From Halopseudomonas pelagia CL-AP6 (GTDB taxonomy: Bacteria; Pseudomonadota; Gammaproteobacteria; Pseudomonadales; Pseudomonadaceae): a DNA stretch of 64,000 nt. Each line of letters starts with the position of its first letter. The stretch's first letter is position 1. A model generated the notes under the pieces. That model searched no databases. It was given only the letters and a program-made list of their open reading frames with translations, and was not told the DNA's origin. The stretch is from contig NZ_AROI01000022.1 of assembly GCF_000410875.1 (NCBI RefSeq), forward strand, positions 25,997 to 89,996. Direction: 5' to 3'. The translations under genes and the position numbers were made by a program. Below are positions 1-9,797 of the stretch, in pieces.

Positions 1-289
1 CGGCCTGGGCGGCTTCGATGATCTGATCGCGCTTGGCTTCGGCCGTTACCATCAGTACCGGCAAATGCTTCAATCGCTCATCAGCGCGCACCGCTCGCAG
101 CAGATCAATGCCGCTCATGCCCGGCATGTTCCAGTCGGTGACGAGGAAATCGAAGCTGCCACTTTGCAGCATTGGCAATGCCGAGGTCCCATCATCGGCT
201 TCTGCGGTATTGGTGAACCCCAGGTCGCGCAATAGATTCTTGATGATGCGCCTCATCGTTGAAAAATCATCAACGATGAGAATTTTCAT
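1..289 (-). CDS. cheY: chemotaxis response regulator CheY (3' end outside window)
   Basis: Single-domain response regulator that passes the CheA phosphoryl signal to the flagellar switch. The 96 residues in the window begin MKILIVDD and show the acidic pair, the phospho-acceptor Asp52 in VTDWNMPG and the conserved Thr82 of MVTAEA. About 28 C-terminal residues, including the conserved Lys, lie past the left edge. It is the last visible gene of the flhA-flhF-fleN-fliA-cheY run. The ATG at 289 gives the usual family N-terminus, but an in-frame TTG at 301 lies 5 nt after a GGAGG, so four extra residues are possible. Identity is clear; only the start is in doubt. Confidence 0.95.
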   Translation of the reverse strand, partial: MKILIVDDFSTMRRIIKNLLRDLGFTNTAEADDGTSALPMLQSGSFDFLVTDWNMPGMSGIDLLRAVRADERLKHLPVLMVTAEAKRDQIIEAAQA

Positions 290-450
290 ATTCTTGTCCA
301 AGTCGACCTCCGTACAAACCAGGAAGAGTGCACTGTCACACCCCGTTAAGCTACTGGCCAAAAAGCCTGTTTAACTTATTTGCGGCCAGTGTACCCGCAG
401 TCGCCGTTCGGCGCTGCGTTCGCTGCCACTCCTACTCATCTTGCTGGACT

Positions 451-555
451 TACGCTACTGAACACCTTTTACTGAATACTGCCCTACTAAGCGCTGTCCT
501 ACTAAGCGCTGCCCTACTGAACACGGCCCTAATAAACACTGTTTTAATAAACCCA
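451..555. repeat. 15-bp tandem repeat between fliA and cheY
   Basis: Seven diverged units of exactly 15 bp lie head to tail. The best-kept units are ccctactaagcgctg, tcctactaagcgctg and ccctactgaacacgg. Since 15 is a multiple of three, several frames show a five-residue period; on the minus strand this reads like A-V-F-S-R / A-A-L-S-R, which resembles the pentapeptide-repeat consensus. The unit number may vary by slippage. The rest of the 294-bp gap between the two genes shows no gene and no clear terminator or FliA promoter. Confidence 0.8.
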
Positions 556-583
556 GGGCATTGTCCGGATACCACGAACAAAA

Positions 584-1321
584 TCAATCGTTTCGCCATC
601 CGCTGAGCCGTGCGCGCAATCGCGCCGCGCACTGGCTGTGCAACTGACTGACGCGGGACTCGCTGACGCCGAGTACTGCGCCAATTTCTTTCAAGTTCAG
701 CTCTTCATCGTAATACAGCGACAGCAATAAGCGTTCACGTTCTGGCAATCCTTCGATTGCCTCGACCAACGCAGCGCGAAAACGCTGATCCTGCAAACCG
801 CCCAATGGCTCTTCATCACTGTGCGCGTCGGCCCGGGTACCGCTCTCAATCAACTCGTCAAAGCTGAACAGCTTACTCCCCGACGTATCGTTAAGAATGG
901 CGTAGTACTCATCCAGACTCATCTCCAACTCGGCGGCAATTTCATGGTCCTTGGCGTCCCGCCCCAGGCGCGACTCTACTGTACGCACGGCGTCACTGAC
1001 CATGCGCGTATTGCGATGTACCGAACGCGGTGCCCAGTCACCCTTACGCACTTCGTCAAGCATGGCACCGCGTATGCGGATGCCGGCATACGTCTCGAAG
1101 CTGGCACCTTTGCCGCTTTCAAATTTGCGCGAGGCTTCGAGCAGGCCGATCATCCCCGCCTGGATAAGATCATCAACCTGAACACTGGAGGGTAGACGGG
1201 CAAGCATATGGTAAGCGATACGTTTAACCAGCGGGGCGTGCTGGGAGACCAATTGATCTTGATTGTTAGCGGAACACTGTGCGCGTGTATACATGCTCAA
1301 TCCACCAGCCGTTTGGGTCAT
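584..1321 (-). CDS. fliA: RNA polymerase sigma factor FliA (sigma28)
   Basis: Flagellar sigma factor that directs RNA polymerase to late flagellar and chemotaxis promoters. The 245 residues match the family length (about 240-247). Region 2 is visible around residues 25-90 (PLVKRIAYHML, VDDLIQAGMIGLLEA), followed by the region 3 segment, and region 4 near the C-terminus (LNLKEIGAVLGVSESRVSQLH) forms the -35 helix-turn-helix. The ATG overlaps the fleN stop as ATGA, so translation is probably coupled. The start could also be Met10 (MYTRAQ), which is closer to the length of some homologues. Confidence 0.97.
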   Translation of the reverse strand: MTQTAGGLSMYTRAQCSANNQDQLVSQHAPLVKRIAYHMLARLPSSVQVDDLIQAGMIGLLEASRKFESGKGASFETYAGIRIRGAMLDEVRKGDWAPRSVHRNTRMVSDAVRTVESRLGRDAKDHEIAAELEMSLDEYYAILNDTSGSKLFSFDELIESGTRADAHSDEEPLGGLQDQRFRAALVEAIEGLPERERLLLSLYYDEELNLKEIGAVLGVSESRVSQLHSQCAARLRARLSGWRND

Positions 1322-2145
1322 AGGCCTGAACCCGTCTGCTGCACCAGGCGCTCGACGAAAAATTCAAGATGCCCCCGTGGGTTGGCCGGTAGCGGCCAGG
1401 CATCGACTTTTTGCGCAATGCCTCGAATGGCGATAGAGGCCTTGCTGCGCGGAAACACATCATAGATGGCGCGCTGCTTTTGCACTGCCTTGCGAACATT
1501 TTCATCATAAGGCACAGCACCAACATACTGCAGCGCAACATCGAGGAATCGATCAGTTACCTTGGTCAGCTTAGCAAAAACCGTTCGGCCTTCCTGTGGC
1601 GTATGAACCATATTGGCCAAAACGCGGAAGCGGGTCATGCCGTGATCGCGGTTGAGCAGTTTGATCAAGGCATAAGCGTCAGTGATCGAGGTCGGCTCAT
1701 CACAGACCACCACCAGAACCTCCTGGGCAGCGCGAACGAAGCTGACCACCGAATCGCCAATCCCCGCCGCCGTATCGACAATCAGCACGTCAATGCTGTC
1801 ACCAATATCGCTGAACGCCTGTATCAGGCCCGCGTGTTGCTGGGGATTTAGATTGACCATGGTCGCGGCGCCCGAGGCGGCAGGCACAATGCGCATGCCA
1901 CCAGGGCCGGTGAGCAGAACATCGCGCAATTCGCAGGTTCCTTCGAGCACATCCGCCAGCGTGGCCTTGGGCCTGAGGCCAAGCAATACATCAACATTGG
2001 CTAGACCAAGGTCGGCATCAAGCAGCACCACGCGCCGCCCCATGTCTGCCAGGGCCATGCCCAGGTTGACCGAGACGTTGGTTTTGCCGATACCGCCCTT
2101 GCCGCCAGTGACTGCGATCACCTGAACCGGATGTTTGCTGCCCAT
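1318..2145 (-). CDS. fleN: flagellar number regulator FleN (ParA/MinD-type ATPase)
   Basis: MinD-like ATPase that limits polar flagellum number; in Pseudomonas it acts by antagonising the master regulator FleQ. The deviant Walker A motif GGKGGIGKT is at residues 14-22, the switch I Asp is in LLDADLGLANVD (about 42-53), and Walker B is in LIVDTAAGIGD (about 120-130). Length 275 aa fits FleN (about 280). It lies between flhF and fliA, the fixed position in pseudomonads, and overlaps fliA by 4 bp. Confidence 0.97.
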   Translation of the reverse strand: MGSKHPVQVIAVTGGKGGIGKTNVSVNLGMALADMGRRVVLLDADLGLANVDVLLGLRPKATLADVLEGTCELRDVLLTGPGGMRIVPAASGAATMVNLNPQQHAGLIQAFSDIGDSIDVLIVDTAAGIGDSVVSFVRAAQEVLVVVCDEPTSITDAYALIKLLNRDHGMTRFRVLANMVHTPQEGRTVFAKLTKVTDRFLDVALQYVGAVPYDENVRKAVQKQRAIYDVFPRSKASIAIRGIAQKVDAWPLPANPRGHLEFFVERLVQQTGSGL

Positions 2146-2188
2146 CTGCGTGGATTACCTTGTTAGCAATAAAACTGTTGAACGTCCG

Positions 2189-3550
2189 TTAACCGGCGCG
2201 CTGGTTGTGCAGTATACCGGCAAACACGTCAGCCATGGCCTGATCAGGCGGGCTTTCGTTACCGGCCAGGCTGACCGCCCGGCTAACCAGTTGATGGCCC
2301 ACGGCGCGGGCGATGTCGTCCGGAATGCGCTGGCCATCTGCCAGATAGGCTACCGGTAAACCCTGTTGCATAGCCAGACCCAATACTTCACCGAGGGTGG
2401 CTGACTCGTCTACCTTGGTAATGACACAGCCCTCTAACCCGCACACCTTGTAGGTATGGTAGGCCGCTTTGAGCACCTGATACTGGCTGGTTGCCGCCAA
2501 TACCAGCAAGGTACTGACCTGGCTACCCAGCGCTGCCAACTGGCTCAGTTGGCCCTGCAAATGCGGATCCTGCGCCTGCAAACCGGCTGTATCGAGCAAT
2601 ACTAGACGCTTGCCGGAGAACTCCTTGAGCACATCGGCCAAGCCATTTTGTTCGTCCACCACGCGCACCGGCACATTCAGAATACGACCCAGCGTACGCA
2701 GTTGCTCATGTGCGCCGATACGGTAGGTATCCATGGTTACCAGCGCTACATGCTGGCTACCATGCTTGAGTACATAGCGCGCCGCCAGCTTACCCAGCGT
2801 GGTGGTCTTGCCCGCACCGGTCGGGCCGACCAGAGCCACTACCCCACCGGCTTCGATCAATTCGTCGCGCATAACCGGGATGCTGTGGGACAAATGCGCC
2901 AACAGCATACGCCAGGCTTGACGGGTATTGGGTTCGTCGGCAACCAGGCGCAGCAGACTCTGGCTCAGCTCCGCGGGTAGGCCCAATTGAGTTAGGCGCC
3001 GCCACAGGCTGGCCTGGCGCGGCTGTTGTTGATTGATCTGACCCCAAGCCATATTACCCAATTGCGCTTCGAGCATTTCCCGTAGCCCGGCAATTTCTGC
3101 GCGCATGGCATTCAGGCCGGAACCTGACTCGGCCTCGGACGCGATAGCTCGGGGAGCAGCTTTCTCGCTCGCCGCCAGCGTGGCGGGCTGCGCTACCTCG
3201 CTATTCAAGCGGTCGAGCAAATCACGCGCTACCGGCGATCCCTGCTGAGCCGCCTGCTGCATGGCTTCGCCAAACAACTGACGGTTGACGCTAGGACCCG
3301 CACTGCTGCGCTCACCGGCTTCGAGCTGGGCCCGCGCCGTGACGATACGTTCTTGGGTTTTTTTCAGTTCCTGGCTCAGGCCCGGAGTCGGTGGGGTCAG
3401 GCGCGGCGCCTCATAGTCCAGTGCAGCGGTCAGCTCCACACCGCCAACCACACGTCGATTGGCAATGATGGACGCGTCGGCACCGAGCTCGTCGCGTACC
3501 AGCTTCATCGCCTGACGCATGTCTGCGGCAAAGAAACGTTTTACTTTCAT
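2189..3550 (-). CDS. flhF: flagellar biosynthesis GTPase FlhF (SRP-like)
   Basis: SRP-family GTPase that sets the polar site and number of flagella. The 453 residues comprise a basic N-terminus, a low-complexity Ala/Gln-rich B region (about 60-150), and an NG domain from about 185. G1 is GPTGAGKTT at 242-250, the DTYRIGAHEQL motif is near 274-284, G3 is LLDTAGL at about 318-324, and the G4-like motif ITKVDE lies near residue 388. It is followed after 43 bp by fleN, its usual functional partner. Confidence 0.97.
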   Translation of the reverse strand: MKVKRFFAADMRQAMKLVRDELGADASIIANRRVVGGVELTAALDYEAPRLTPPTPGLSQELKKTQERIVTARAQLEAGERSSAGPSVNRQLFGEAMQQAAQQGSPVARDLLDRLNSEVAQPATLAASEKAAPRAIASEAESGSGLNAMRAEIAGLREMLEAQLGNMAWGQINQQQPRQASLWRRLTQLGLPAELSQSLLRLVADEPNTRQAWRMLLAHLSHSIPVMRDELIEAGGVVALVGPTGAGKTTTLGKLAARYVLKHGSQHVALVTMDTYRIGAHEQLRTLGRILNVPVRVVDEQNGLADVLKEFSGKRLVLLDTAGLQAQDPHLQGQLSQLAALGSQVSTLLVLAATSQYQVLKAAYHTYKVCGLEGCVITKVDESATLGEVLGLAMQQGLPVAYLADGQRIPDDIARAVGHQLVSRAVSLAGNESPPDQAMADVFAGILHNQRAG

Positions 3551-3627
3551 GGCTGACCCACCCTTTGCATTCGTTTAACTGACCCGGCAGCAGCAGCTAC
3601 CTTGCGTACGTTCTAACTCCGCGCCTT

Positions 3628-5754
3628 CTAGCTTTGACCCACCGTGGCAACGATGGTGACCTGCTTGCTGTCCGGTATTTCCTGGTAGGACAACACATGG
3701 GCACCAGGCGCCGCGTAGCGGACAAACTTGGCCATCATGCCGCGGACCGGACCCGCCACCAGCAATATCGCCGGCTTGCCCTGAACCTCCTGGCGCTGGA
3801 CCGCATCGGCCAGTGAGCGCTGAAGTTTCTCTGCCATGCCCGGCTCAAGCATGATGCCGTCATCACCACCCTGCCCGGCCTTCTGCAAACTCTGTAGCAA
3901 CATCTGTTCCAACCTTGGTTCCAAGGTGATCACAGGCAGCTCAGAGTCAAGCCCCACAATGCTTTGCACGATTGAGCGCGACAAGGAAACCCGCACGACC
4001 GAGATCAACGCGCCAGGATCTTGACTCTTGCCCGGCTGATTGGCGATCGCCTCGGCAATGGTACGGATATCCCGCACCGGCACCTGTTCCTGGAGCAAGC
4101 CCTGTAATACCTTGAGCAACCCAGAGAGGGAAATAATCCCTGGCACCAGCTCTTCGGCCAGCTTCGGTGAGGCCTTGGCCAGCACCTGCAGCAGTTGCTG
4201 GACCTCCTCGTGACCAATCAGCTCATGCGCATGCTTATTGAGTATCTGGTTCAAATGGGTCGCAACCACGGTGCTGGCATCGACCACGGTATAACCGAGC
4301 GACTGCGCCTGATCCTTCTGCATCGGCTCGATCCAGATGGCGTCCAGACCGAAGGCCGGATCCTTGCCGGCGATACCCTTGATCTCGCCAAACACCTGCC
4401 CTGGGTTGATCGCCAATTCACGCTCGGGGTAGACCTCGGCCTCGGCCACGCCAACCCCCATCAAGGTGACACGATAGGCGTTGGGCGCCAGATCCAGGTT
4501 ATCCCTGATATGCACCGAGGGCATGAGAAAACCCATATCCTGGGAGAGCTTCTTGCGCACACCCTTGATTCGCGCAAGCAACTGCCCGCCCTGATTGCGA
4601 TCCACCAGTGGTATCAGCCGGTAGCCCACTTCCAGGCCGACCATATCCACCGGCGTCACATCATCCCAGCCCAGTTCGCGCGTTTCCGGGCGCGGCGCAG
4701 CAGGCACTTCGCTGGCCTTGCGCTCAACTTCCTGTTCAGCGTTTTGCTTAAGGCGCTGACGGTTGGCGATGTAGTAAGCGGCAGCGGCTGCGAGAAAACC
4801 AAGACTCAGAAAGGAAAAGTGCGGCATACCGCGAATCAGACCCATCACAATCATGATGGCCGCAGCAATCGCCAGCGCCTTGGGCGACGCGAACATCTGC
4901 CGGTTAACCTGTGAGCCCATGTCTTCGGAGGTGGAGACCCGGGTCACCATAATGGCTGCCGCAGTAGACAGCAGCAGTGAAGGAATCTGCGCGACCAGAC
5001 CGTCACCAATAGTCAGCAAGACATAGATGCGCCCGGCATCGCCAAAGCTCAGCCCGTGTTGCGCCATGCCAATGGCCAGGCCACCGATAATATTGATAAA
5101 CAGAATCAGCAAGCCAGCGACCGCGTCACCACGTACGAACTTGCTGGCGCCGTCCATGGAGCCGTAGAAATCAGCCTCCTGGGCGACTTCGGTACGGCGC
5201 AGCTTGGCCTGTTCCTGGTCGATCAGACCGGCATTCAGATCGGCGTCAATGGCCATCTGCTTGCCGGGCATGGCGTCCAGGGTGAATCGCGCGCTCACTT
5301 CGGAAATACGCCCGGCACCCTTGGTAACCACCACAAAGTTGATGATCATCAGGATCGCAAACACCACCAGACCGACCACATAGTTGCCGCCAATCACTAC
5401 CTCACCAAAGGCCTGGATCACCTTGCCCGCAGCGTCGCCACCCTCATGGCCGTAGAGCAACACCACCCGAGTGGAGGCGACATTGAGCGCCAGACGCAAC
5501 AGGGTAGCGACCAGCAAAATAGTCGGGAAAACGGCAAAGTCCAGTGGCCGCAGAGCGTAGGCGCAGACCAGCAGCACCACCAGCGACAGGGCAATATTGA
5601 AGGTAAAAAGCACGTCAAGCAGAAAGGGTGGTACCGGCAGCATCATCATGCCCAGCATCACCAACAGCAGAATTGGCACACCCAATGCGCCATGCCGCAA
5701 CCCAGACAGATTGCTGCGGACGTTACTCATCATTTCTGCGCGGTCGACTGCCAT
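3628..5754 (-). CDS. flhA: flagellar export apparatus protein FlhA
   Basis: Integral membrane component of the flagellar type III export gate. The 708-residue protein has seven to eight hydrophobic segments in residues 20-320, the strongly conserved cytoplasmic loop GRISEVSARFTLDAMPGKQM (about 150-170), and a large cytosolic C-terminal docking domain from about 350. It is the first gene of a minus-strand operon continuing to flhF, fleN, fliA and cheY. A sigma54-type promoter sits about 60 bp upstream. Start at MAVDRAEMM agrees with family length. Confidence 0.97.
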   Translation of the reverse strand: MAVDRAEMMSNVRSNLSGLRHGALGVPILLLVMLGMMMLPVPPFLLDVLFTFNIALSLVVLLVCAYALRPLDFAVFPTILLVATLLRLALNVASTRVVLLYGHEGGDAAGKVIQAFGEVVIGGNYVVGLVVFAILMIINFVVVTKGAGRISEVSARFTLDAMPGKQMAIDADLNAGLIDQEQAKLRRTEVAQEADFYGSMDGASKFVRGDAVAGLLILFINIIGGLAIGMAQHGLSFGDAGRIYVLLTIGDGLVAQIPSLLLSTAAAIMVTRVSTSEDMGSQVNRQMFASPKALAIAAAIMIVMGLIRGMPHFSFLSLGFLAAAAAYYIANRQRLKQNAEQEVERKASEVPAAPRPETRELGWDDVTPVDMVGLEVGYRLIPLVDRNQGGQLLARIKGVRKKLSQDMGFLMPSVHIRDNLDLAPNAYRVTLMGVGVAEAEVYPERELAINPGQVFGEIKGIAGKDPAFGLDAIWIEPMQKDQAQSLGYTVVDASTVVATHLNQILNKHAHELIGHEEVQQLLQVLAKASPKLAEELVPGIISLSGLLKVLQGLLQEQVPVRDIRTIAEAIANQPGKSQDPGALISVVRVSLSRSIVQSIVGLDSELPVITLEPRLEQMLLQSLQKAGQGGDDGIMLEPGMAEKLQRSLADAVQRQEVQGKPAILLVAGPVRGMMAKFVRYAAPGAHVLSYQEIPDSKQVTIVATVGQS

Positions 5755-5811
5755 GCCTCGAGAATTCCCAGATCAAATTATTGACGCTATGTCACGGTTA
5801 GCTACCTGCTA

Positions 5812-5827
5812 CGCAAATTCCGTTCCA
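5812..5827 (-). promoter_or_regulatory. sigma54 (RpoN) promoter of flhA
   Basis: Read on the minus strand the site is TGGAACGGAATTTGCG: a GG at -24 and a GC at -12 separated by exactly 10 nt, close to the consensus TGGCACG-N4-TTGCW. It lies about 60 bp before the flhA ATG. RpoN with the FleQ/FleSR enhancer-binding proteins drives flhA in pseudomonads, so site and gene agree. The start of transcription itself is inferred. Confidence 0.7.
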
Positions 5828-5952
5828 GCTACCAATTTATTTCATCCTTTCGCAGGCAACGCGGTGCTATGCTGGCTAGGCGGTTCGATGCGCTGGAACG
5901 CGATGAGTCTGCATGCGATTGTAGGAACACTGACAGAACCGGGAAGCTGCAC

Positions 5953-8313
5953 ATGCCGTGGATGTATCTTTTCAAGATCAGAGCCTCAGGCATGCTGAGC
6001 ATCCAGCGTTCGATCATGCTGACGCTGAGCCTCCTGGTTGCGCTGTTCATTTTGGGTATGTGGCTGATGTCCAGCTTGAATTTGAACTTTGCCCAAGGCG
6101 CCATGGCGGATTTGCGTCAACGTCAGATTGCCGACACCTTCAGCGCCAACCTCGACCGGATCAATGCTCACCATCACCAGATGGAACAAAACACTGAAGA
6201 CCTCGCTCGTCTTGGCGAGCTCTACCAGCGCCTGTATCCCAGCCCAGGGCGTTTCTCGGCCGTGCAACTGCGTCTAAGCCTGAAACAGATCCTCGCCGAC
6301 TTCCCCGACGCCTACGGCAGCACGCTGCTCTATCAACCCGGAGCCCTAGGTCAAGCCGCATTCGGTATGCGCGCCTACCGGGAGTCGGACGAGATCAGCA
6401 CCGATACAGTCGATGCCGACTTCCCTAGCCGAGACTGGTACGGAAGGATCCTTCAGGACCTGTCCGGCGCAGAGCCAACTATCCGTCGTTATCATTGGAC
6501 CTCCGCCTACTACCAGACCCATATCGACAACGTGGTGGTCAGCCTCAGCGCCCTGATGCGCAGTGGCGACGGTCAGCCGCTGGGATTGGCGGTTACCGAT
6601 TGGCGCGCTGACGAAATAGTCAGCCTGGTCGGTCGGGTAAAGGTGACCCCGGGCAGTTTTTCGTTCCTGCTGGACAACCAGAACCGCAACCTCTCCAGCC
6701 TGGCGCTTGCGGAGAACGTGCAACACGCGCAGCGACTGATCGAGGCCATTACCAGCCGCCAACTGCAAACCCTGCTGTCGCCAACCGACGGCATATCGAT
6801 GAGCCTGCAACCTGCTAGCCCCATGCAACAGCTTGAGTTGCGTGTCGACGGTGAGGCGTACGCACTGTTTTTTTCCAACACCCAAGCCGGTATGGTCTTT
6901 GGCATCGGCGTGCCACAAAAGGAAATAGATGCGGTACTGGCGCCCATGCGCACTAGCAATCTGCGCATCGTGGCGCTGATCGGCAGCATACTGCTGATAC
7001 TGTCCGCGATGATTCTCTATATGGTGGCGATCACGTTACGGCAACTGCGTACGCTGTATACCGACCCGCTGACCGGCCTGCCCAACCGCGAGCGTTTGCT
7101 GGTGGATCTGCGCGATACCCGTGCCGCCAGCCTGATACTGCTAAACATTGACGACTTCAAAGAACTCAACGACTTCTACGGCCACCAGTGTGGTGATCAC
7201 GTTATTAGGCTGCTAGCCCAGGCCTTGCAGCGCTATCTTGAATTACACGCCAAGGGTACAAGCAGTCGTCTGTACCGGATGCCTGCCGATGAACTGGCGA
7301 TCTGGATCCCGGGCGACCATAGTGCTGCCGAGCTGCAGGCCAGACTGAGCAGCCTTATGGCTTTTGTAGGCGAGCTTGGGATTGACTGGGAAGGCCAGAA
7401 CATATCGCTGCATGTGAGCATGGGGCTGGCCAGCACCCGACTGCCGGATGGCAGCCAGCTCGCTGGCGAGCTGTTGCTGCCCAGTGCCAACATCGCCCTG
7501 AAACAGGCTCGACTCACGCAGAATAGTTACTTGATCTATGACCCGGTGCACCGCGCCAGGGAAAGCTACGAACATAATCTGATCTGGGCCAACAAGCTCA
7601 GAATAGCCCTGAACGAAGGACGCATAGTGCCGTTCTTCCAACCTATCATTGACGTGCATACCGGGCGCATTCTCAAATTCGAATGTCTGGTACGTATGAT
7701 CGACGAGGCCGGCCAGCCGATCAGCCCTGCGCAGTTTCTGCCGGTTGCTAAAAAAATCCGCCTGTATCGCTACATCACCCGCTGCATGATCGAACAGTGC
7801 TTCGCCCGCTTTGCCGACAACCAATACGAGTTTTCATTAAACCTGTCCTGCGAGGACTTGCTTGACCCGGAACTGTGCTCGGACATCATCCGACGCTTGC
7901 AGCGCAATGATATGGCCAGTCGGGTGATCTTCGAGATTCTCGAATCCGAAGGTATAGAAAATTACCAGCAGGTCCGGCTGTTTATTGACAAGGTCAAAGC
8001 GCTGGGTTGCCGCATCGCTATCGACGACTTTGGCACCGGCTATTCCAACTTCGAGCATTTGCTGCGGCTCAATGTCGATATGATCAAGATTGACGGCAGC
8101 CTGATACGCCAACTGGATACCGATGCCGACGCCCTGACACTGACCCGCGGTATCGTTCGTTTCGCCGGCGAGCTGGGCATGCAGACGGTGGCAGAATTCG
8201 TCCACAGCCCGGCCATCTACGAGCAGGTTAAAGCACTGGGGGTTGACTACGCTCAAGGCGCTTGTATCGGCATGCCTAGCGCTGCATTGATCACCGAAAT
8301 AAACCTAAGGTAA
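5953..8313 (+). CDS. membrane cyclic-di-GMP protein, Cache-like sensor + degenerate GGDEF + EAL
   Basis: Probable c-di-GMP phosphodiesterase with a periplasmic sensor. The 786 residues hold a first TM helix (about 15-40), a periplasmic PDC/Cache-like domain (about 45-335), a second TM helix (about 338-360), a GGDEF domain and an EAL domain (about 545-780). The GGDEF signature reads PADEL, so cyclase activity is unlikely. In the EAL domain the key motif is ECL (about residue 577), while DDFGTG, the NLS Asn, the FEILESE glutamate and the IKIDG lysine remain, so it is probably catalytic. The ATG at 5953 is preceded by GGGAAG; ATG 5992 is another possible start. A paralogue lies at 9788. Confidence 0.85.
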   Translation: MPWMYLFKIRASGMLSIQRSIMLTLSLLVALFILGMWLMSSLNLNFAQGAMADLRQRQIADTFSANLDRINAHHHQMEQNTEDLARLGELYQRLYPSPGRFSAVQLRLSLKQILADFPDAYGSTLLYQPGALGQAAFGMRAYRESDEISTDTVDADFPSRDWYGRILQDLSGAEPTIRRYHWTSAYYQTHIDNVVVSLSALMRSGDGQPLGLAVTDWRADEIVSLVGRVKVTPGSFSFLLDNQNRNLSSLALAENVQHAQRLIEAITSRQLQTLLSPTDGISMSLQPASPMQQLELRVDGEAYALFFSNTQAGMVFGIGVPQKEIDAVLAPMRTSNLRIVALIGSILLILSAMILYMVAITLRQLRTLYTDPLTGLPNRERLLVDLRDTRAASLILLNIDDFKELNDFYGHQCGDHVIRLLAQALQRYLELHAKGTSSRLYRMPADELAIWIPGDHSAAELQARLSSLMAFVGELGIDWEGQNISLHVSMGLASTRLPDGSQLAGELLLPSANIALKQARLTQNSYLIYDPVHRARESYEHNLIWANKLRIALNEGRIVPFFQPIIDVHTGRILKFECLVRMIDEAGQPISPAQFLPVAKKIRLYRYITRCMIEQCFARFADNQYEFSLNLSCEDLLDPELCSDIIRRLQRNDMASRVIFEILESEGIENYQQVRLFIDKVKALGCRIAIDDFGTGYSNFEHLLRLNVDMIKIDGSLIRQLDTDADALTLTRGIVRFAGELGMQTVAEFVHSPAIYEQVKALGVDYAQGACIGMPSAALITEINLR

Positions 8314-8516
8314 AGCCGGCCCCAGCCGATACCCTTTAATCAGTGCAAGCACTTTGACGGCAAAACAGACGAATACTGGCCAATTGCAATTTCTTTCTTC
8401 TCAGGCGCCGCAAGTTTTGCTAGCTTGCCAAAGGTAAGTCGGCAGGCATAGCACCGCAGGGCCTGCCCCGGCACGCTATCAATTGCCCATAACAATTGGT
8501 GTATTAGGAGTAGTTG

Positions 8517-9797
8517 ATGCGCTTTCTACCCGCCACCTTGCTGACACTGGCTGCCGTTATTTCAAGTGGCTGTGCAGGAATGCCTGACAAGGACCAGCTT
8601 TGGTCACGCTCCAGCGCTTTTTTTACCCAGTCCAGTGACATGATCGCCGCGCAAAGCCGCCGACTCGCCGACTTCGCTGGCGGCTTGGTGGGCAGCAACG
8701 ACCAAGCGCTGTTGCAACAGGAAGTTGACGAGCTGTTCGCGCAACCCTACATCGACCCCCTGACCCTGTATATTGAAGAGCATTCGGCTGATGACCGGCG
8801 CGCGAAGCAGTTGGCGCTGGTCGCCCAGGAGCGTGACCAACGTTGCGGTGGGATTGCCCAGACCTATGCCAAGCGTGACGCTACCCAGGATCACCTGCAA
8901 CGCATGCAGCGTGGTTACTTGAGGTCTTGCCCGGAAGATGTGCAGGACTTTGCCGCCCGGGTGACACAATCCAGAGTCACGCCATCGGCAGTAGCGCAGA
9001 GCCCGGCCGCTGCGCAAGTCAGGTCTGAACCTGCGCCGGCAATCGCTGCTGACTTCAGCGCCGCAGTGGACGAAGCCGTGAGCCGTAGACAGAACAGCAA
9101 CTGTTATCTGCTTTTCACCATCAAGAACTATACCCAAGCTCACAGCGCATGCCGGCCCATAGCCGATAGTGGCGATGCCAAGGCCCAGCATCATATGGCC
9201 AGCCTGGAACGCACCCGCGGTGATTTCCCGGCGGCTTTCGCCTGGGCCGGACGCTCCGCCGGACAGCAACATGCGCCCGGGCAGTTAGTCCTCGGGCAAC
9301 TCTACCAGGCTGGCCAGGGCACCGCCGTAGACAAAACCAAAGCACTGCAACTGATGCGCCAGGCGGCCAATCAAGGCCTGACAGAAGCTAGCTATTACAC
9401 CGGGCTGGCTTACAAGGACGGCGCTGGCGTTAGCCAGAGCGTCAGCCAGGCTGACAAGTACCTGAAGCAGGCCGCCAGTCAGGGGCATATGCCCGCCCAC
9501 CTGGCACTCGCATCCTTGTATGAACAGCGACAGCCCGACACGGCTCGCCACTGGCTGAACCAGGCAGCGCGCAAAGGTTCTGCCGAAGCGCAGCTGAAGC
9601 TCGCCAACGACTATGCCAGTAGCGCCAGCAACACCTCCGATCAGGAAGAGGCTTATGTCTGGTATAGCCTGGCGCTGCTCAATGGGAATAGCCAGGCCAA
9701 GGCCGGCATCGAACGACAGGAAAAGTTGTTGAGTGAGGATCAGCTGGCAACGGCCAGGTCCCGCATCCAGGATGGAATCAACGGCAAATGGAACTGA
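8517..9797 (+). CDS. Sel1-repeat lipoprotein
   Basis: Probable outer- or inner-membrane lipoprotein acting as a protein-interaction scaffold. Residues 1-19 form a lipoprotein signal with lipobox SSGC-A. The middle region (about 25-200) is low in recognisable domains. Sel1-type TPR-like repeats cover about 215-400 (for example VLGQLYQAGQGTAVDKTKAL and TGLAYKDGAGVSQSV). TAGGAG is 6 nt before the ATG at 8517, preferred over the adjacent TTG. Its stop overlaps the start of the next GGDEF-EAL gene by 10 bp, so the two are cotranslated and may work together. The exact role is unknown. Confidence 0.8.
   Translation: MRFLPATLLTLAAVISSGCAGMPDKDQLWSRSSAFFTQSSDMIAAQSRRLADFAGGLVGSNDQALLQQEVDELFAQPYIDPLTLYIEEHSADDRRAKQLALVAQERDQRCGGIAQTYAKRDATQDHLQRMQRGYLRSCPEDVQDFAARVTQSRVTPSAVAQSPAAAQVRSEPAPAIAADFSAAVDEAVSRRQNSNCYLLFTIKNYTQAHSACRPIADSGDAKAQHHMASLERTRGDFPAAFAWAGRSAGQQHAPGQLVLGQLYQAGQGTAVDKTKALQLMRQAANQGLTEASYYTGLAYKDGAGVSQSVSQADKYLKQAASQGHMPAHLALASLYEQRQPDTARHWLNQAARKGSAEAQLKLANDYASSASNTSDQEEAYVWYSLALLNGNSQAKAGIERQEKLLSEDQLATARSRIQDGINGKWN

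Noticed and set aside
328..632. Small frames on both strands over the 15-bp repeat near cheY, one with pentapeptide-like periodicity
   Set aside because: Periodicity follows from the 15-bp DNA repeat; no ribosome binding site, and one frame overlaps the fliA end. Kept as a repeat, not a gene.
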